Source: an uncultured Bacteroides sp. (GTDB lineage Bacteria > Bacteroidota > Bacteroidia > Bacteroidales > Bacteroidaceae). Taken from it: a stretch of 38,450 nucleotides of DNA. This document shows, piece by piece, positions 9,251 through 18,162 of the stretch. The notes below the pieces were generated by a model, which ran no database searches, was not told where the DNA came from, and worked only from the letters and a program-made list of their open reading frames with translations. Each line of letters opens with the position of its first letter. Positions within the stretch are counted from its first letter, which is position 1. The stretch covers positions 1-38,450 of the forward strand of contig CAMQVH010000025.1 in NCBI GenBank assembly GCA_947038155.1, read 5' to 3'. The position numbers and the translations under genes are program-made.

Positions 9251-10024
9251 CTTGCCGCTAAAGCTGACAGTCAAATTTGCTATACTGTAAATAGAACTTT
9301 CCGGAATGGATAAAACAGCCTGATAATGGAAGCCATTCCGGTCTACCTTTACAAATTTAGTATCAGATAAGATTGCCTGCACCAGGAAATCCGCAGGAAC
9401 CACACTTTCAAACATCTGCTTGGTAATATCACTGGCAAACAGGCTCTTCTTACCTTCATACACACAAATGTGCATCACATTATCGTAGTACACATTGTCC
9501 ATACTAATACCGTCTTCAGTATATATCGTCTTGATCACCCTCATTTTGGATGGATTGATATATACATAAGCACGATAGCGGCTACCATCATAGTTCACAA
9601 TACTATCGCGCTTCGTTACTTCCGTATAGGTGGGAATAATCATTTCCTGACCGACAAAAGATAATGAATCATTAGGATCTTCAGATTTATGCAATCTGAT
9701 CATATTATCCGTAATCGAATGAAACCAGAAAATATGCTCACCCTGCTTATCTATCTTATAATAGGTAGTATCATTGCCATAAGTATAAAGAGTATCCCGT
9801 ATGATTTTGAATGTAATAGGAGCGCTCTGCGAATCCGCATAATAGATGGTATCCCCTTCTATACGCATCAACGGGCTCTCAGTCTCATCATCCAGCCATA
9901 TTCCTTGCAACAGTTCTTTCGCACTCAAATCCTCCTCTTGTCCGGAGGAAGAGTGCGGATTCTTACTGCTGTTACATGCTGCGAGCAAGATCGCTACTAA
10001 CGATATCGCTACATATTTTGTCAT
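9227..10024 (-). CDS. DUF4738-like lipoprotein
   Basis: A 265-residue predicted lipoprotein. The signal peptide ends in the lipobox LLAAC with Cys17, so it should be anchored in the envelope. The mature part starts with a Ser-rich linker, then ELLQGIWLDDETESPLMRI, which resembles the first strand of lipocalin-like folds, and continues beta-rich to the end with no enzymatic motif. I believe it matches the Bacteroides family DUF4738, from memory only. The reading frame is open to 10141, but the signal peptide begins at the ATG at 10024, which also avoids overlap with ugd. It lies 37 bp downstream of ugd and may share its transcript; function is unknown. Confidence 0.8.
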   Translation of the reverse strand: MTKYVAISLVAILLAACNSSKNPHSSSGQEEDLSAKELLQGIWLDDETESPLMRIEGDTIYYADSQSAPITFKIIRDTLYTYGNDTTYYKIDKQGEHIFWFHSITDNMIRLHKSEDPNDSLSFVGQEMIIPTYTEVTKRDSIVNYDGSRYRAYVYINPSKMRVIKTIYTEDGISMDNVYYDNVMHICVYEGKKSLFASDITKQMFESVVPADFLVQAILSDTKFVKVDRNGFHYQAVLSIPESSIYSIANLTVSFSGKLAITPTK

Positions 10025-10061
10025 TTGTCTAAATTTTGTGTATAAAGATACTCTAATTATC

Positions 10062-11375
10062 TTATTTACCAATGCATGAGTAAATAAATCCGAGCTCTTC
10101 CATTTCTTTTTTATCATAGATATTGCGTCCGTCCAGCACAATTTGCTGATTCATAGTCTTTTTAATGACAGCCCATGAAGGCAGACGGAATTCTTTCCAT
10201 TCGGTAATCAGCATCAGGACATCAGCATCAAGTACCGCATCATACATATCGCGGGCGTAATAAATAACATCACCGATACGACGCTTGCACTCATTCATTG
10301 CAGCCGGATCGTATGCGCGTATCTGACAACCTGCTTTCAGAAGTTTATCGATCAATACCAATCCCGGAGCCTCACGCATATCATCCGTTTCCGGTTTAAA
10401 AGCCAATCCCCACAAGGCGATGGTCTTACCTTTCAAATCACCATTAAACTGCTTCATCAGTTTTTCAAACAAGACTCCTTTCTGCGCCTCATTCACATCT
10501 TCCACCGCACGAAGTACACGCATAGTATACCCGTTTTGCTCGGCAGTCTTGATCAATGCTTTCACATCTTTAGGAAAACAGGAGCCACCATATCCGATAC
10601 CCGGATATAGGAACTTGCGTCCGATACGAGTATCAGAACCGATACCGCTACGTACCATATTTACGTCGGCACCTACCAGTTCACACAAGTTCGCGATGTC
10701 ATTCATAAAGCTGATACGGGTTGCCAACATAGAGTTAGCCGCATATTTCGTCATTTCAGCCGATGGGATATCCATGAAAATAACACGGAAGTTATTCAAT
10801 AAAAACGGCTTATAGAGTTTCGACATCAGTTTCTCCGCACGAACAGACTCCACTCCTACCACTACACGGTCCGGACTCATAAAGTCGCTGATAGCATTGC
10901 CCTCTTTCAGAAATTCCGGATTGGAAGCCACATCAAACTCAATGTTCACTCCTCTTTTATCCAGTTCTTCCTGTATAGCGGCACGAACTCTGCGCGCAGT
11001 ACCTACAGGAACCGTGCTCTTCGTCACTACCAATTTATATTGATTCATATTACGACCGATGGTGCGGGCAACTTCCAGCACATAACTCAAATCAGCACTG
11101 CCATCTTCGTCCGGAGGCGTACCGACAGCACTAAATATAACCTCAACATCGTCCAGGCAACTCTCAAGCGAAGTCGTGAATTTCAGTCTTTTTGCCTTGA
11201 CATTGCGAAGTACCATTTCTTCCAATCCATTCTCATAGATCGGAATCACTCCTTTCTGCAAAGATTCTATTTTCTCGCTATTCGTATCTACACAAGTTAC
11301 ATTTACGCCGATTTCAGCAAAACATGTTCCGGTTACCAAACCAACATAACCGGTTCCGACAATCGCTATTTTCAT
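10062..11375 (-). CDS. ugd: UDP-glucose 6-dehydrogenase
   Basis: Cytoplasmic NAD-dependent enzyme that oxidises UDP-glucose twice to UDP-glucuronate, a precursor of capsule and surface sugars. The 437-residue protein starts with the Rossmann motif GTGYVGLVTG (residues 7-16). It contains the substrate region ASNPEFLKEGNA and the catalytic Cys266 in GYGGSCFPKD, and ends with a second NAD-fold domain (KTIALWGLAFKPETDDMREAP). It follows rfbC by 19 bp, so the two are probably one transcript. UDP-glucuronate is the shared theme with surface polysaccharide synthesis, not with the uxa catabolic genes nearby. A UDP-mannose-type dehydrogenase is less likely given the overall match. Confidence 0.93.
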   Translation of the reverse strand: MKIAIVGTGYVGLVTGTCFAEIGVNVTCVDTNSEKIESLQKGVIPIYENGLEEMVLRNVKAKRLKFTTSLESCLDDVEVIFSAVGTPPDEDGSADLSYVLEVARTIGRNMNQYKLVVTKSTVPVGTARRVRAAIQEELDKRGVNIEFDVASNPEFLKEGNAISDFMSPDRVVVGVESVRAEKLMSKLYKPFLLNNFRVIFMDIPSAEMTKYAANSMLATRISFMNDIANLCELVGADVNMVRSGIGSDTRIGRKFLYPGIGYGGSCFPKDVKALIKTAEQNGYTMRVLRAVEDVNEAQKGVLFEKLMKQFNGDLKGKTIALWGLAFKPETDDMREAPGLVLIDKLLKAGCQIRAYDPAAMNECKRRIGDVIYYARDMYDAVLDADVLMLITEWKEFRLPSWAVIKKTMNQQIVLDGRNIYDKKEMEELGFIYSCIGK

Positions 11376-11394
11376 ATCTATCGTTTGTTAGAGT

Positions 11395-11943
11395 TTATTC
11401 AAAATATACAGCATCTCTGAAAGCCATGCCCTCTTTATCCTTGGGCGACAAAAGCATCTGCGACTCCCCAAGCATCCAGTCGATGCCTAACGTTTCATCA
11501 TTATATACTATAGACGCTTCTGCTTGCGGAGCATATTTATTGTCTACCTTATACATGAACACAGCTTCTTCGCTCAACACCACAAAGCCATGAGCAAAAC
11601 CACGGGAAATAAAAAACTGCCTTTTATTTTCTTCACTGAGCAATGCGCTGACATGTTTTCCAAAAGTCGGTGACGACCGGCGCAAATCGACAGCAACATC
11701 CAGCACCTTTCCTTTCAGAACGCGAACTAACTTTGCCTGGCTGTATTCACCCTTCTGATAATGCAGGCCCCGCAATACGCCAAAGGACGATTTCGATTCA
11801 TTATCCTGCACAAAGTCGACCAGACCGATCTTCGCTTCAAACTCCTCTTTCTTAAAGGCTTCCATAAAGTAGCCCCGTTCATCAGAATAAACATTGGGTT
11901 CTATCAGCCACACCCCATCTATTTCTGTCTGTATATAGTTCAT
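11395..11943 (-). CDS. rfbC: dTDP-4-dehydrorhamnose 3,5-epimerase
   Basis: RfbC/RmlC epimerises C3 and C5 of dTDP-4-keto-6-deoxyglucose during dTDP-L-rhamnose synthesis. The 182-residue length is normal for this cupin enzyme. The N-terminal signature IEPNVYSDERGYFMEAF (14-30), the catalytic base His61 in LRGLHYQ, Lys71, and the active-site Tyr131 in MYKVDNKYAP are all present, as is FAHGFVVLS (116-124). The partners rfbA, rfbB and rfbD are not in this window; the gene is paired instead with ugd, 19 bp downstream. Confidence 0.95.
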   Translation of the reverse strand: MNYIQTEIDGVWLIEPNVYSDERGYFMEAFKKEEFEAKIGLVDFVQDNESKSSFGVLRGLHYQKGEYSQAKLVRVLKGKVLDVAVDLRRSSPTFGKHVSALLSEENKRQFFISRGFAHGFVVLSEEAVFMYKVDNKYAPQAEASIVYNDETLGIDWMLGESQMLLSPKDKEGMAFRDAVYFE

Positions 11944-11969
11944 CGTTAGTAGTAATAAGTAAAACGATG

Positions 11970-11977
11970 CAAAAGTA
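11970..11977 (-). promoter_or_regulatory. -7 element of rfbC-ugd
   Basis: Minus-strand TACTTTTG, matching TAnnTTTG, about 27 bp upstream of rfbC. No convincing -33 element. Confidence 0.5.
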
Positions 11978-12020
11978 GTGATTTTTTCGAAGTTTTCTGG
12001 GATATATTCAATTAATCTCT

Positions 12021-12028
12021 TAATTTTG
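12021..12028 (+). promoter_or_regulatory. -7 element of the HU/SPOR gene, start codon 5 bp away
   Basis: TAATTTTG matches the consensus. Its last base is followed after only 4 nt by the ATG at 12033, so transcription would begin at or just past the start codon, implying a leaderless mRNA. Confidence 0.5.
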
Positions 12029-12032
12029 CACT

Positions 12033-13130
12033 ATGATTGAATTAGCACAACACATAGAGGCTCTGTTGTTAGAGAACGATTGCGTAATCGTTCCTAATTT
12101 TGGCGGATTCGTAGCACACTACGCTCCCGCAACCTATGTAAAAGAAGAAAATCTTTTTTTACCTCCTACCCGTATCATCGGTTTCAATTCTCAGCTTAAA
12201 CTGAATGACGGCGTGTTGGTACAGTCCTATATGTCTGCGCATGACACCAGTTTTGCCGATGCTACCCGCATGGTGGAGAAAGAAGTGAATGCATTCGTCG
12301 AGATTCTTCATGAAGAAGGTAAAGCCGATCTGGAAAACGTAGGTGAAATCCGTTATAACATTTACGGAAACTACGAATTCACTCCTTATGATCATAAGAT
12401 AACGACTCCTTCATTATATGGACTGGATTCTTTTGAGATGCGTGAGCTCTCTGCGTTGCAGCGAAAAGAAAGAATACTGGTACCTGACAGTCTGACGAAA
12501 GAAAAGAAAACGTATGAAATCAGCATCAGCCGTACCCTTCTTCGTAATGCTGCGGCAATGATTGCCGTTATCGTTATGTTCTTCGCATTCTCTACTCCTG
12601 TAGAAAATACGTATGTCGAGAAGAACAATTATGCCCAGTTGCTGCCTGCCGAGCTTTTTGAGCAAATAGAAAAACAATCGGTTGCAGTCACTCCTGTTTC
12701 TGTAGAGACAAAGCATAATCAAAAGAATGCGACTGGTCAGACGAAGAAAGTTACCGCAGATAAAGCCAGAACTTCAAGACCTATCGCCGTCAAAGAAGTC
12801 AAGGTTGCCAAGCAGGAAACAACACCGGCCGCACCGACAGCAACAATTCCGGCTACGCCGACAGTGACAGCTCCAGCTACACCCGCAGTTCAGCCACAGG
12901 CCAATCATCCTTTTCACATTATCGTAGCAGGAGGAATCGGTCTGAAAGATGCTGAAGCAATGGCAGAACAATTAAAGGCAAAAGGATTTGCCGAAGCGAA
13001 AGCCTTGAACAGCGATGGCAAAGTACGTGTCAGCATCCGTTCATTCGGAAATCGCGAAGAAGCTACCAAACAACTACTGGAGCTTAGAAAAAACGAAACT
13101 TATAAGAATGCCTGGTTACTGGCAAAATAA
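12033..13130 (+). CDS. HU-CCDC81 and SPOR domain membrane protein
   Basis: A 365-residue protein. Residues 1 to about 125 match the bacterial HU-CCDC81-type domains (IELAQHIEALLLENDCVIVP at the start, VGEIRY near 103-108). A basic stretch precedes a single membrane segment (about 169-188), then a Thr/Pro/Ala-rich linker. The C-terminal SPOR domain begins near residue 291 (HPFHIIVAGGI to the end). SPOR domains bind denuded septal peptidoglycan, so with the membrane segment oriented N-in, the HU-like part would be cytoplasmic and SPOR periplasmic. A role linking cell division and DNA or protein partners is an inference. The FHA gene follows after 15 bp. Confidence 0.85.
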   Translation: MIELAQHIEALLLENDCVIVPNFGGFVAHYAPATYVKEENLFLPPTRIIGFNSQLKLNDGVLVQSYMSAHDTSFADATRMVEKEVNAFVEILHEEGKADLENVGEIRYNIYGNYEFTPYDHKITTPSLYGLDSFEMRELSALQRKERILVPDSLTKEKKTYEISISRTLLRNAAAMIAVIVMFFAFSTPVENTYVEKNNYAQLLPAELFEQIEKQSVAVTPVSVETKHNQKNATGQTKKVTADKARTSRPIAVKEVKVAKQETTPAAPTATIPATPTVTAPATPAVQPQANHPFHIIVAGGIGLKDAEAMAEQLKAKGFAEAKALNSDGKVRVSIRSFGNREEATKQLLELRKNETYKNAWLLAK

Positions 13131-13145
13131 ATCCCCTTTTGAAAC

Positions 13146-13679
13146 ATGAAACGAGTTCTTTGTCCTAAATGTGAGAATTACCTTTTTTTTGATGAAACCA
13201 AATACAGCGAAGGTCAATCGCTTGTATTCGAATGCGAACATTGTGGCAAACAATTCAGCATCCGTCTCGGAAAAAGCAAAGTAAAAGCCCTTAGAAAGGA
13301 AGAGAACCTGGAAGAAGAAGCGGAGGCTCATAAAGAAGAATTCGGTTATATTACGGTTATTGAAAACGTGTTTGGTTTCAAACAAGTACTTCCGTTGCAA
13401 GAAGGTGATAATGTGATAGGCCGTCGTTGCGTGGGTACCGTTATCAATACTCCGATCGAAAGCGGTGACATGAGTATGGACAGACGCCACTGCATCATTA
13501 ATGTGAAGCGTAACAAACAGGGAAAGCTTGTCTACACATTACGGGACGCCCCCAGCCTCACAGGTACTTTTCTCATGAATGAGATTCTGGGAGATAAAGA
13601 CCGCGTCCGCATGGAAGACGGAGCAATCGTAACTATCGGAGCTACCACATTCATTCTTCATACAGCTGAAGCTGAATAG
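13146..13679 (+). CDS. Zinc-ribbon and FHA domain protein
   Basis: A 177-residue cytoplasmic protein. Four cysteines (Cys6, Cys9, Cys30, Cys33; CPKC and CEHC) form an N-terminal zinc ribbon resembling MJ0042-type fingers. A charged Lys/Glu linker follows (about 43-65), then a forkhead-associated domain (about 75-175) with GDNVIGRR, SMDRRHCIINV and the closing TIGATTFIL strand. FHA domains recognise phosphothreonine, so it may read Ser/Thr kinase signals; no kinase is in this window. It lies 15 bp after the HU/SPOR gene and is probably co-transcribed, ending before a bidirectional terminator. Confidence 0.88.
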   Translation: MKRVLCPKCENYLFFDETKYSEGQSLVFECEHCGKQFSIRLGKSKVKALRKEENLEEEAEAHKEEFGYITVIENVFGFKQVLPLQEGDNVIGRRCVGTVINTPIESGDMSMDRRHCIINVKRNKQGKLVYTLRDAPSLTGTFLMNEILGDKDRVRMEDGAIVTIGATTFILHTAEAE

Positions 13680-13734
13680 AAAGAAAACTGTTTTTCTCCT
13701 TGTATCAGAATTATCTTCAATAGCATATATATAA

Positions 13735-13776
13735 AAAACAGCGTCACCATTCACAACGAACAGTGACGCTATTTTT
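13735..13776. terminator. Bidirectional terminator
   Basis: AGCGTCAC (13740-13747) pairs with GTGACGCT (13763-13770). An A run precedes and five T follow (13772-13776), so the hairpin works in both directions between the convergent FHA and uxaB genes. Confidence 0.82.
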
Positions 13777-13792
13777 ATATGATAGTACTTAA

Positions 13793-15232
13793 TTAAAGGA
13801 TACCCTTTACCGTTTCAAGCATACCTTTCTCCTGAATAGAGTCCAGATCAGCCTTTACAGCTGCTGCCAGTCCCGGAATCTTATTCAAATCTTCTCCCCA
13901 GATAAACTCTGCTCCCAGCACGCCTTCAGTAACCTTCTTCGTGCAACCGGTAGCCCAAAGCTCTTTCAGCAAGTTCATGATTTCAGGAGCATCGTTCGGT
14001 ACAATTTCAGCCCCGTCTGCACGTACACCACCTTTATAATAAGTGATAATAGCAGCCAATCCGAGTACCAGTCCTTTCGGCAGTTCCCCTTTACGTTCCA
14101 GATAAGTCTTCAATCCCGGAAGATCACGAGTTTCATATTTCGGGAATGAGTTAAGCATAATGCTTGTTACCGCATGATCGACGAATGGATTGTTGAAACG
14201 TTCCAATACATCCTCTGCAAACTTCTTCAGTTCCTCTTTCGGAAGATTCAATGTCTCCATCAATTCATCAAACATCACTTTATGAATATACTTGCCGATT
14301 ACCTCATGTTGGCAAGCATCACGCACGATATTCACACCCGACAAGTATGCTACCGGAGAAAGAACCGTGTGAGGACCATTGAGCAAAGTTACTTTGCGTT
14401 CGTGATAAGGAGCTTCCGACGGAACAAACAATACATTCAGCCCTGCCTTATCAGCCGGGAATTCTTTCGCCACTTCCTGCGGAGCTTCAATTACCCACAG
14501 GTGGAAGATTTCAGCCTGCACAACAAGGTTATCATCGTACTGTATCTTTTCTTTGATAGCAGCAATATCCTTGCGAGGGAATCCCGGAACGATACGGTCT
14601 ACCAATGTCGCATATACTCCGCAAGCTTCCTCAAACCAAGTCTTGAATTCATTACCAAGATTCCACAGGTCGATATACTGATAAATCGTTTCTTTCAGTT
14701 TGTGGCCATTCAGGAAGATCAGTTCGCAAGGGAAAATGATCAGACCTTTCGTCTTGTCACCGTTGAACGTCTTAAAACGATGATACAGCAATTGAGTCAG
14801 TTTGCCCGGATAAGATGAAGCGGGAGCATCTTCCAGTTTGCAAGTCGGATCAAAGGCGATTCCGGCTTCTGTAGTGTTCGAGATAACAAAGCGCATTTCC
14901 GGTTGTTCGGCCAGCTTCATAAACTCGTCATTCTGCGTATAAGGATTCAATGCACGACTGATTACATCAATCATTGTCAAGCTGTTAACCACTTCTCCTT
15001 TATCCAGTCCTTGAAGGTTGACATGGTACAAATCATCTTGTGCATTCAGCATATCGACCATACCTTTATCAATCGGTTGAACCACTACCACACTGCTGTT
15101 GAAGTCAGTCTTCTGGTTCATGTTGTAAATAATCCAATCTACAAATGCACGTAAAAAGTTACCTTCGCCAAATTGGATAATGCGCTCCGGACGTTGTACT
15201 TTAGGAGCTGTTTCTTTGTTTAATGCTTTCAT
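13793..15232 (-). CDS. uxaB: Tagaturonate reductase (altronate oxidoreductase)
   Basis: NAD-dependent enzyme of the mannitol dehydrogenase family that reduces D-tagaturonate to D-altronate in galacturonate breakdown. The 479-residue length fits UxaB. Visible features are the N-terminal IQFGEGNFLRAFVDW nucleotide-binding block (residues about 20-34), VISNTTEAGIAFD, GLIIFPCELIFLNG, and KVTLLNGPHTVLSP with the catalytic Lys and the His of this family. It lies 26 bp downstream of the lacI gene, both on the minus strand, and is divergent from uxaC. Altronate dehydratase (uxaA) is not in the window. Fructuronate reductase (UxuB) is a related alternative, but the overall match favours UxaB. Confidence 0.93.
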   Translation of the reverse strand: MKALNKETAPKVQRPERIIQFGEGNFLRAFVDWIIYNMNQKTDFNSSVVVVQPIDKGMVDMLNAQDDLYHVNLQGLDKGEVVNSLTMIDVISRALNPYTQNDEFMKLAEQPEMRFVISNTTEAGIAFDPTCKLEDAPASSYPGKLTQLLYHRFKTFNGDKTKGLIIFPCELIFLNGHKLKETIYQYIDLWNLGNEFKTWFEEACGVYATLVDRIVPGFPRKDIAAIKEKIQYDDNLVVQAEIFHLWVIEAPQEVAKEFPADKAGLNVLFVPSEAPYHERKVTLLNGPHTVLSPVAYLSGVNIVRDACQHEVIGKYIHKVMFDELMETLNLPKEELKKFAEDVLERFNNPFVDHAVTSIMLNSFPKYETRDLPGLKTYLERKGELPKGLVLGLAAIITYYKGGVRADGAEIVPNDAPEIMNLLKELWATGCTKKVTEGVLGAEFIWGEDLNKIPGLAAAVKADLDSIQEKGMLETVKGIL

Positions 15233-15258
15233 GTTAGTTGTAATTTATAAAGTTGATA

Positions 15259-16326
15259 TTATACAAATTCGAAATAAAAATCAATATTTTCCTTTATCAT
15301 AATGTCGATAGGCATGTACTTTACCGGTTCAACGGATTTCTTGAAAACGACGTGGTCGCAAAGAGCTTTTACGCCACAATATCCCTGCAGCCCCGGACGT
15401 TGCCCGATCAGATAATGCACATCACCGGATTTCAGCAATTCCACGTTTGCTTTCAGAAGGTCATATCCTATCAGCCCCTTCATGCTTCGTCCCGCACTAC
15501 GGAGATATTCGCCCAGCTGATAAACTCTGGAATTGAATACGACACCCAACGTAGCTTTCGGATGCAGCCGGAAAAATTCATCCAATGTCTTTTGATTATT
15601 TTCCTGATTAGACTTGTTCAGCACCACTTCATGAATCACCAACTTTTCATACTCTTCGGTGATAAAGCTCATAAATCCTGCCAAACGCCGTTGCATCTGT
15701 ATTTCTGCCGGACTGTTCTTATTATTACTCAAGAACAAAACCAGCTCCTGCCCCTCGCCTGCCTGATAGTTGCGCATTAATATTTTGGCGGCAATGTAAC
15801 CGCTTTTATAAGAGTCCTGTCCGATATAGGTCAGTGCGTTCGCTTCCTCCATATTGAAGTCAATGAATGCATAGGCTACTTTTTTAGCTTGCAGATAGTC
15901 TGTCAAAGCCAATGTCTCATTTCTGAAGTTCGGAGCGATCAGTACAGCATCGACATTACTTTCTTCAACCCTGCGACACACTTCCAGATAACTTTCCTTG
16001 TCCCCTTGCTGGTAACAAAGATAATCCACGCTCACATTGAAAGGACGCAATTCCTGACGTGCCCGCTCGATGCCTCCCACTACCGAATGCCAGTAGTCGT
16101 GCTCTATATAATAAGGTATCAGACAAACGAAAGAATATTTCTTCTTGGCAGCCAGTCCGATAGCAAATACATTAGGCTGGTAGTGAATTTCGTCCAATAC
16201 CTTTTGTACTTTAGCCTTGCTTTGAGGAGATACGTCGCCGCGATTGTGCAGCACTCTGTCAACCGTTCCGGCGGAAACACCCGCCATACGGGCAATGTCT
16301 TTGATGGTATAGTTCTGGTCCTCCAT
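15259..16326 (-). CDS. LacI-family transcriptional regulator of hexuronate genes
   Basis: A 355-residue regulator. The N-terminal helix-turn-helix (IKDIARMAGVSAGTVDRVLHNRG, about residues 8-30) and hinge (KVQKVLDEIHYQPN) are classic LacI features; a type I periplasmic-binding-protein domain follows (YSFVCLIPYYIEHDYW onward). It is likely a cytoplasmic repressor whose inducer is a hexuronate intermediate. Its place between uxaB (same strand, 26 bp away) and divergent uxaC makes those genes the likely targets. The divergent promoters upstream overlap, so one operator could control both directions. Confidence 0.9.
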   Translation of the reverse strand: MEDQNYTIKDIARMAGVSAGTVDRVLHNRGDVSPQSKAKVQKVLDEIHYQPNVFAIGLAAKKKYSFVCLIPYYIEHDYWHSVVGGIERARQELRPFNVSVDYLCYQQGDKESYLEVCRRVEESNVDAVLIAPNFRNETLALTDYLQAKKVAYAFIDFNMEEANALTYIGQDSYKSGYIAAKILMRNYQAGEGQELVLFLSNNKNSPAEIQMQRRLAGFMSFITEEYEKLVIHEVVLNKSNQENNQKTLDEFFRLHPKATLGVVFNSRVYQLGEYLRSAGRSMKGLIGYDLLKANVELLKSGDVHYLIGQRPGLQGYCGVKALCDHVVFKKSVEPVKYMPIDIMIKENIDFYFEFV

Positions 16327-16360
16327 AGTGCTAAAACTTAAATATTATAAATAATCGCTG

Positions 16361-16368
16361 CAAATATA
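16361..16368 (-). promoter_or_regulatory. -7 element of lacI-uxaB
   Basis: Minus-strand TATATTTG. A weak CTTG lies 18 bp upstream (16387-16390), inside the spacer of the uxaC promoter. Confidence 0.55.
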
Positions 16369-16376
16369 CGAATTAT

Positions 16377-16407
16377 TTTGTTACTCCAAGTAAATTTTCT
16401 ACTTTTG
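16377..16407 (+). promoter_or_regulatory. Promoter of uxaC
   Basis: TTTG (16377-16380), a 19-bp spacer and TACTTTTG (16400-16407): a full match to the Bacteroides promoter. It overlaps the divergent lacI promoter. The leader to the uxaC ATG is about 110 nt. Confidence 0.75.
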
Positions 16408-16414
16408 TGTTCGA

Positions 16415-16423
16415 TAACGGTTA
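16415..16423. promoter_or_regulatory. Possible LacI-family operator
   Basis: The short dyad TAAC-G-GTTA lies just after the expected uxaC start point, where a bound repressor would block transcription. It is short and has an odd centre, so this is only a suggestion. Confidence 0.25.
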
Positions 16424-16525
16424 ATAAAACTAAAACGAATATTTACGCCTATTAGCTTTAAAATCAATACAATATAGGTATAAATGCAGAAAGTAATAAT
16501 TTTATATACTAAAAACACAGTAACA

Positions 16526-17932
16526 ATGAAGAACTTCATGGATGAAAACTTTTTGCTGCAGACAGAAACTGCACAAAAGTTGTATCACGAGCATGCGGCT
16601 AAAATGCCGATTATCGACTACCACTGTCATTTAATCCCCCAAATGGTAGCTGACGACTACAAGTTTAAATCACTGACTGAAATCTGGTTGGGTGGCGACC
16701 ACTACAAATGGCGTGCAATGCGTACAAATGGCGTAGACGAACGTTATTGTACAGGAAAAGATACCACAGACTGGGAAAAGTTCGAAAAATGGGCTGAAAC
16801 CGTTCCTTATACCTTCCGCAACCCGTTGTATCATTGGACACACCTGGAACTGAAGACTGCTTTCGGCATCGACAAGATTTTAAGCCCCAAGACTGCACGC
16901 GAGATTTACGACGAGTGTAACGAGAAGCTGGCTCAGCCGGAATACTCAGCTCGCGGAATGATGCGTCGTTACCACGTAGAAGTAGTATGTACTACGGACG
17001 ATCCGATTGATTCTCTGGAATATCATATCCAGACACGCGAAAGCGGTTTTGAAATCAAAATGTTGCCTACCTGGCGTCCGGACAAGGCAATGGCGGTAGA
17101 AGTTCCTGCCGACTTCCGCACTTATGTAGAAAAACTGTCTGCAGTAAGCGGTGTGACAATCTCTAATTTCGACGATATGATTGCGGCTCTCCGCAAACGT
17201 CATGACTTCTTCGCCGAACAGGGTTGCCGCTTGTCCGACCACGGTATCGAAGAATTCTATGCAGAAGATTATACCGATGCAGAAATCAAAGCTATATTTA
17301 ATAAGGTATACGGCGGAGCTGAATTGACTAAAGAAGAAATCCTGAAATTCAAGTCTGCTATGCTGGTAATCTTCGGCGAAATGGACTGGGAAAAAGGATG
17401 GACTCAGCAGTTCCACTACGGTGCTATCCGTAACAACAATACGAAGATGTTCAAATTGCTAGGTCCCGATACAGGCTTCGACTCTATCGGCGAATTTACA
17501 ACAGCCAAGGCTATGTCTAAATTCCTCGACCGCCTGAACGTTAACGGCAAGTTGACCAAGACAATCCTTTATAACCTGAATCCTTGCGCCAATGAAGTGA
17601 TTGCCACTATGCTGGGTAACTTCCAAGATGGTTCGATAGCCGGCAAAATTCAGTTCGGTTCCGGATGGTGGTTCCTCGACCAGAAAGATGGTATGGAAAA
17701 ACAAATGAACGCGTTGTCAGTACTTGGACTTTTGAGCCGTTTCGTAGGTATGTTGACAGACTCCCGTTCATTCCTTTCCTATCCACGCCATGAATACTTC
17801 CGCCGTACATTATGTAATTTGGTAGGACGTGATGTGGAGAACGGAGAAATTCCGGTATCTGAAATGGATCGCGTAAATCAGATGATCGAAGACATCAGCT
17901 ACAACAACGCCAAGAACTTCTTCAAATTCTAA
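16526..17932 (+). CDS. uxaC: Uronate isomerase (glucuronate isomerase)
   Basis: UxaC converts D-glucuronate to fructuronate and D-galacturonate to tagaturonate, the first step of hexuronate breakdown, in the cytoplasm. From the ATG at 16526 the protein has 468 residues, the usual length. The metal-binding DYHCHL is at residues 31-36, and ILYNLNPCANEVIATM and GSGWWFLDQKDGME are further family blocks; the C-terminal SYNNAKNFFKF is typical. An in-frame ATG at 16484 would add 14 residues without family support. It is transcribed from its own promoter, divergent from lacI-uxaB, and ends in a strong terminator. Confidence 0.97.
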   Translation: MKNFMDENFLLQTETAQKLYHEHAAKMPIIDYHCHLIPQMVADDYKFKSLTEIWLGGDHYKWRAMRTNGVDERYCTGKDTTDWEKFEKWAETVPYTFRNPLYHWTHLELKTAFGIDKILSPKTAREIYDECNEKLAQPEYSARGMMRRYHVEVVCTTDDPIDSLEYHIQTRESGFEIKMLPTWRPDKAMAVEVPADFRTYVEKLSAVSGVTISNFDDMIAALRKRHDFFAEQGCRLSDHGIEEFYAEDYTDAEIKAIFNKVYGGAELTKEEILKFKSAMLVIFGEMDWEKGWTQQFHYGAIRNNNTKMFKLLGPDTGFDSIGEFTTAKAMSKFLDRLNVNGKLTKTILYNLNPCANEVIATMLGNFQDGSIAGKIQFGSGWWFLDQKDGMEKQMNALSVLGLLSRFVGMLTDSRSFLSYPRHEYFRRTLCNLVGRDVENGEIPVSEMDRVNQMIEDISYNNAKNFFKF

Positions 17933-17952
17933 AACAAGAAATACTAAATAGT

Positions 17953-17997
17953 AATACCGCTGTCGGAGCCCGATGCTCCACAGCGGTATTTTTTTTA
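17953..17997 (+). terminator. Terminator of uxaC
   Basis: An 11-bp stem (17953-17963 with 17980-17990) encloses an inner GGAGC/GCTCC stem with a 5-nt loop and is followed by a run of T. Confidence 0.9.
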
Positions 17998-18041
17998 AAA
18001 CTAACGCTCCTCTCCCTGCAGTTTCATATACGATTCTATTG

Positions 18042-18162
18042 TCACTTGTCACCTTTTATAGTTAAAGAGTTAGTAATCAATAAGATTGTGGTGACAATAA
18101 GCGGTGATAATAAGGTGATAATAGAATTTATATGAATTCATTTATCACCTTTTATTATCACC
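18042..18162. repeat. Cluster of GGTGAYAA octamers, direct and inverted
   Basis: Forward copies GGTGACAA (18090-18097) and GGTGATAA (18103-18110 and 18114-18121) alternate with reverse copies TTGTCACC (18046-18053) and TTATCACC (18142-18149 and 18155-18162). Forward spacings are 13 and 11 bp; the right-hand reverse pair is 13 bp apart. The block could fold into a long hairpin or be bound by a protein. Confidence 0.8.

Noticed and set aside
10025..10141. N-terminal extension of the DUF4738-like lipoprotein
   Set aside because: It would overlap ugd by 80 bp and bury the lipoprotein signal peptide inside the protein.
14174..14818. 214-residue plus-strand frame inside uxaB
   Set aside because: Antisense shadow of a conserved enzyme; no ribosome-binding site or promoter and no domain.
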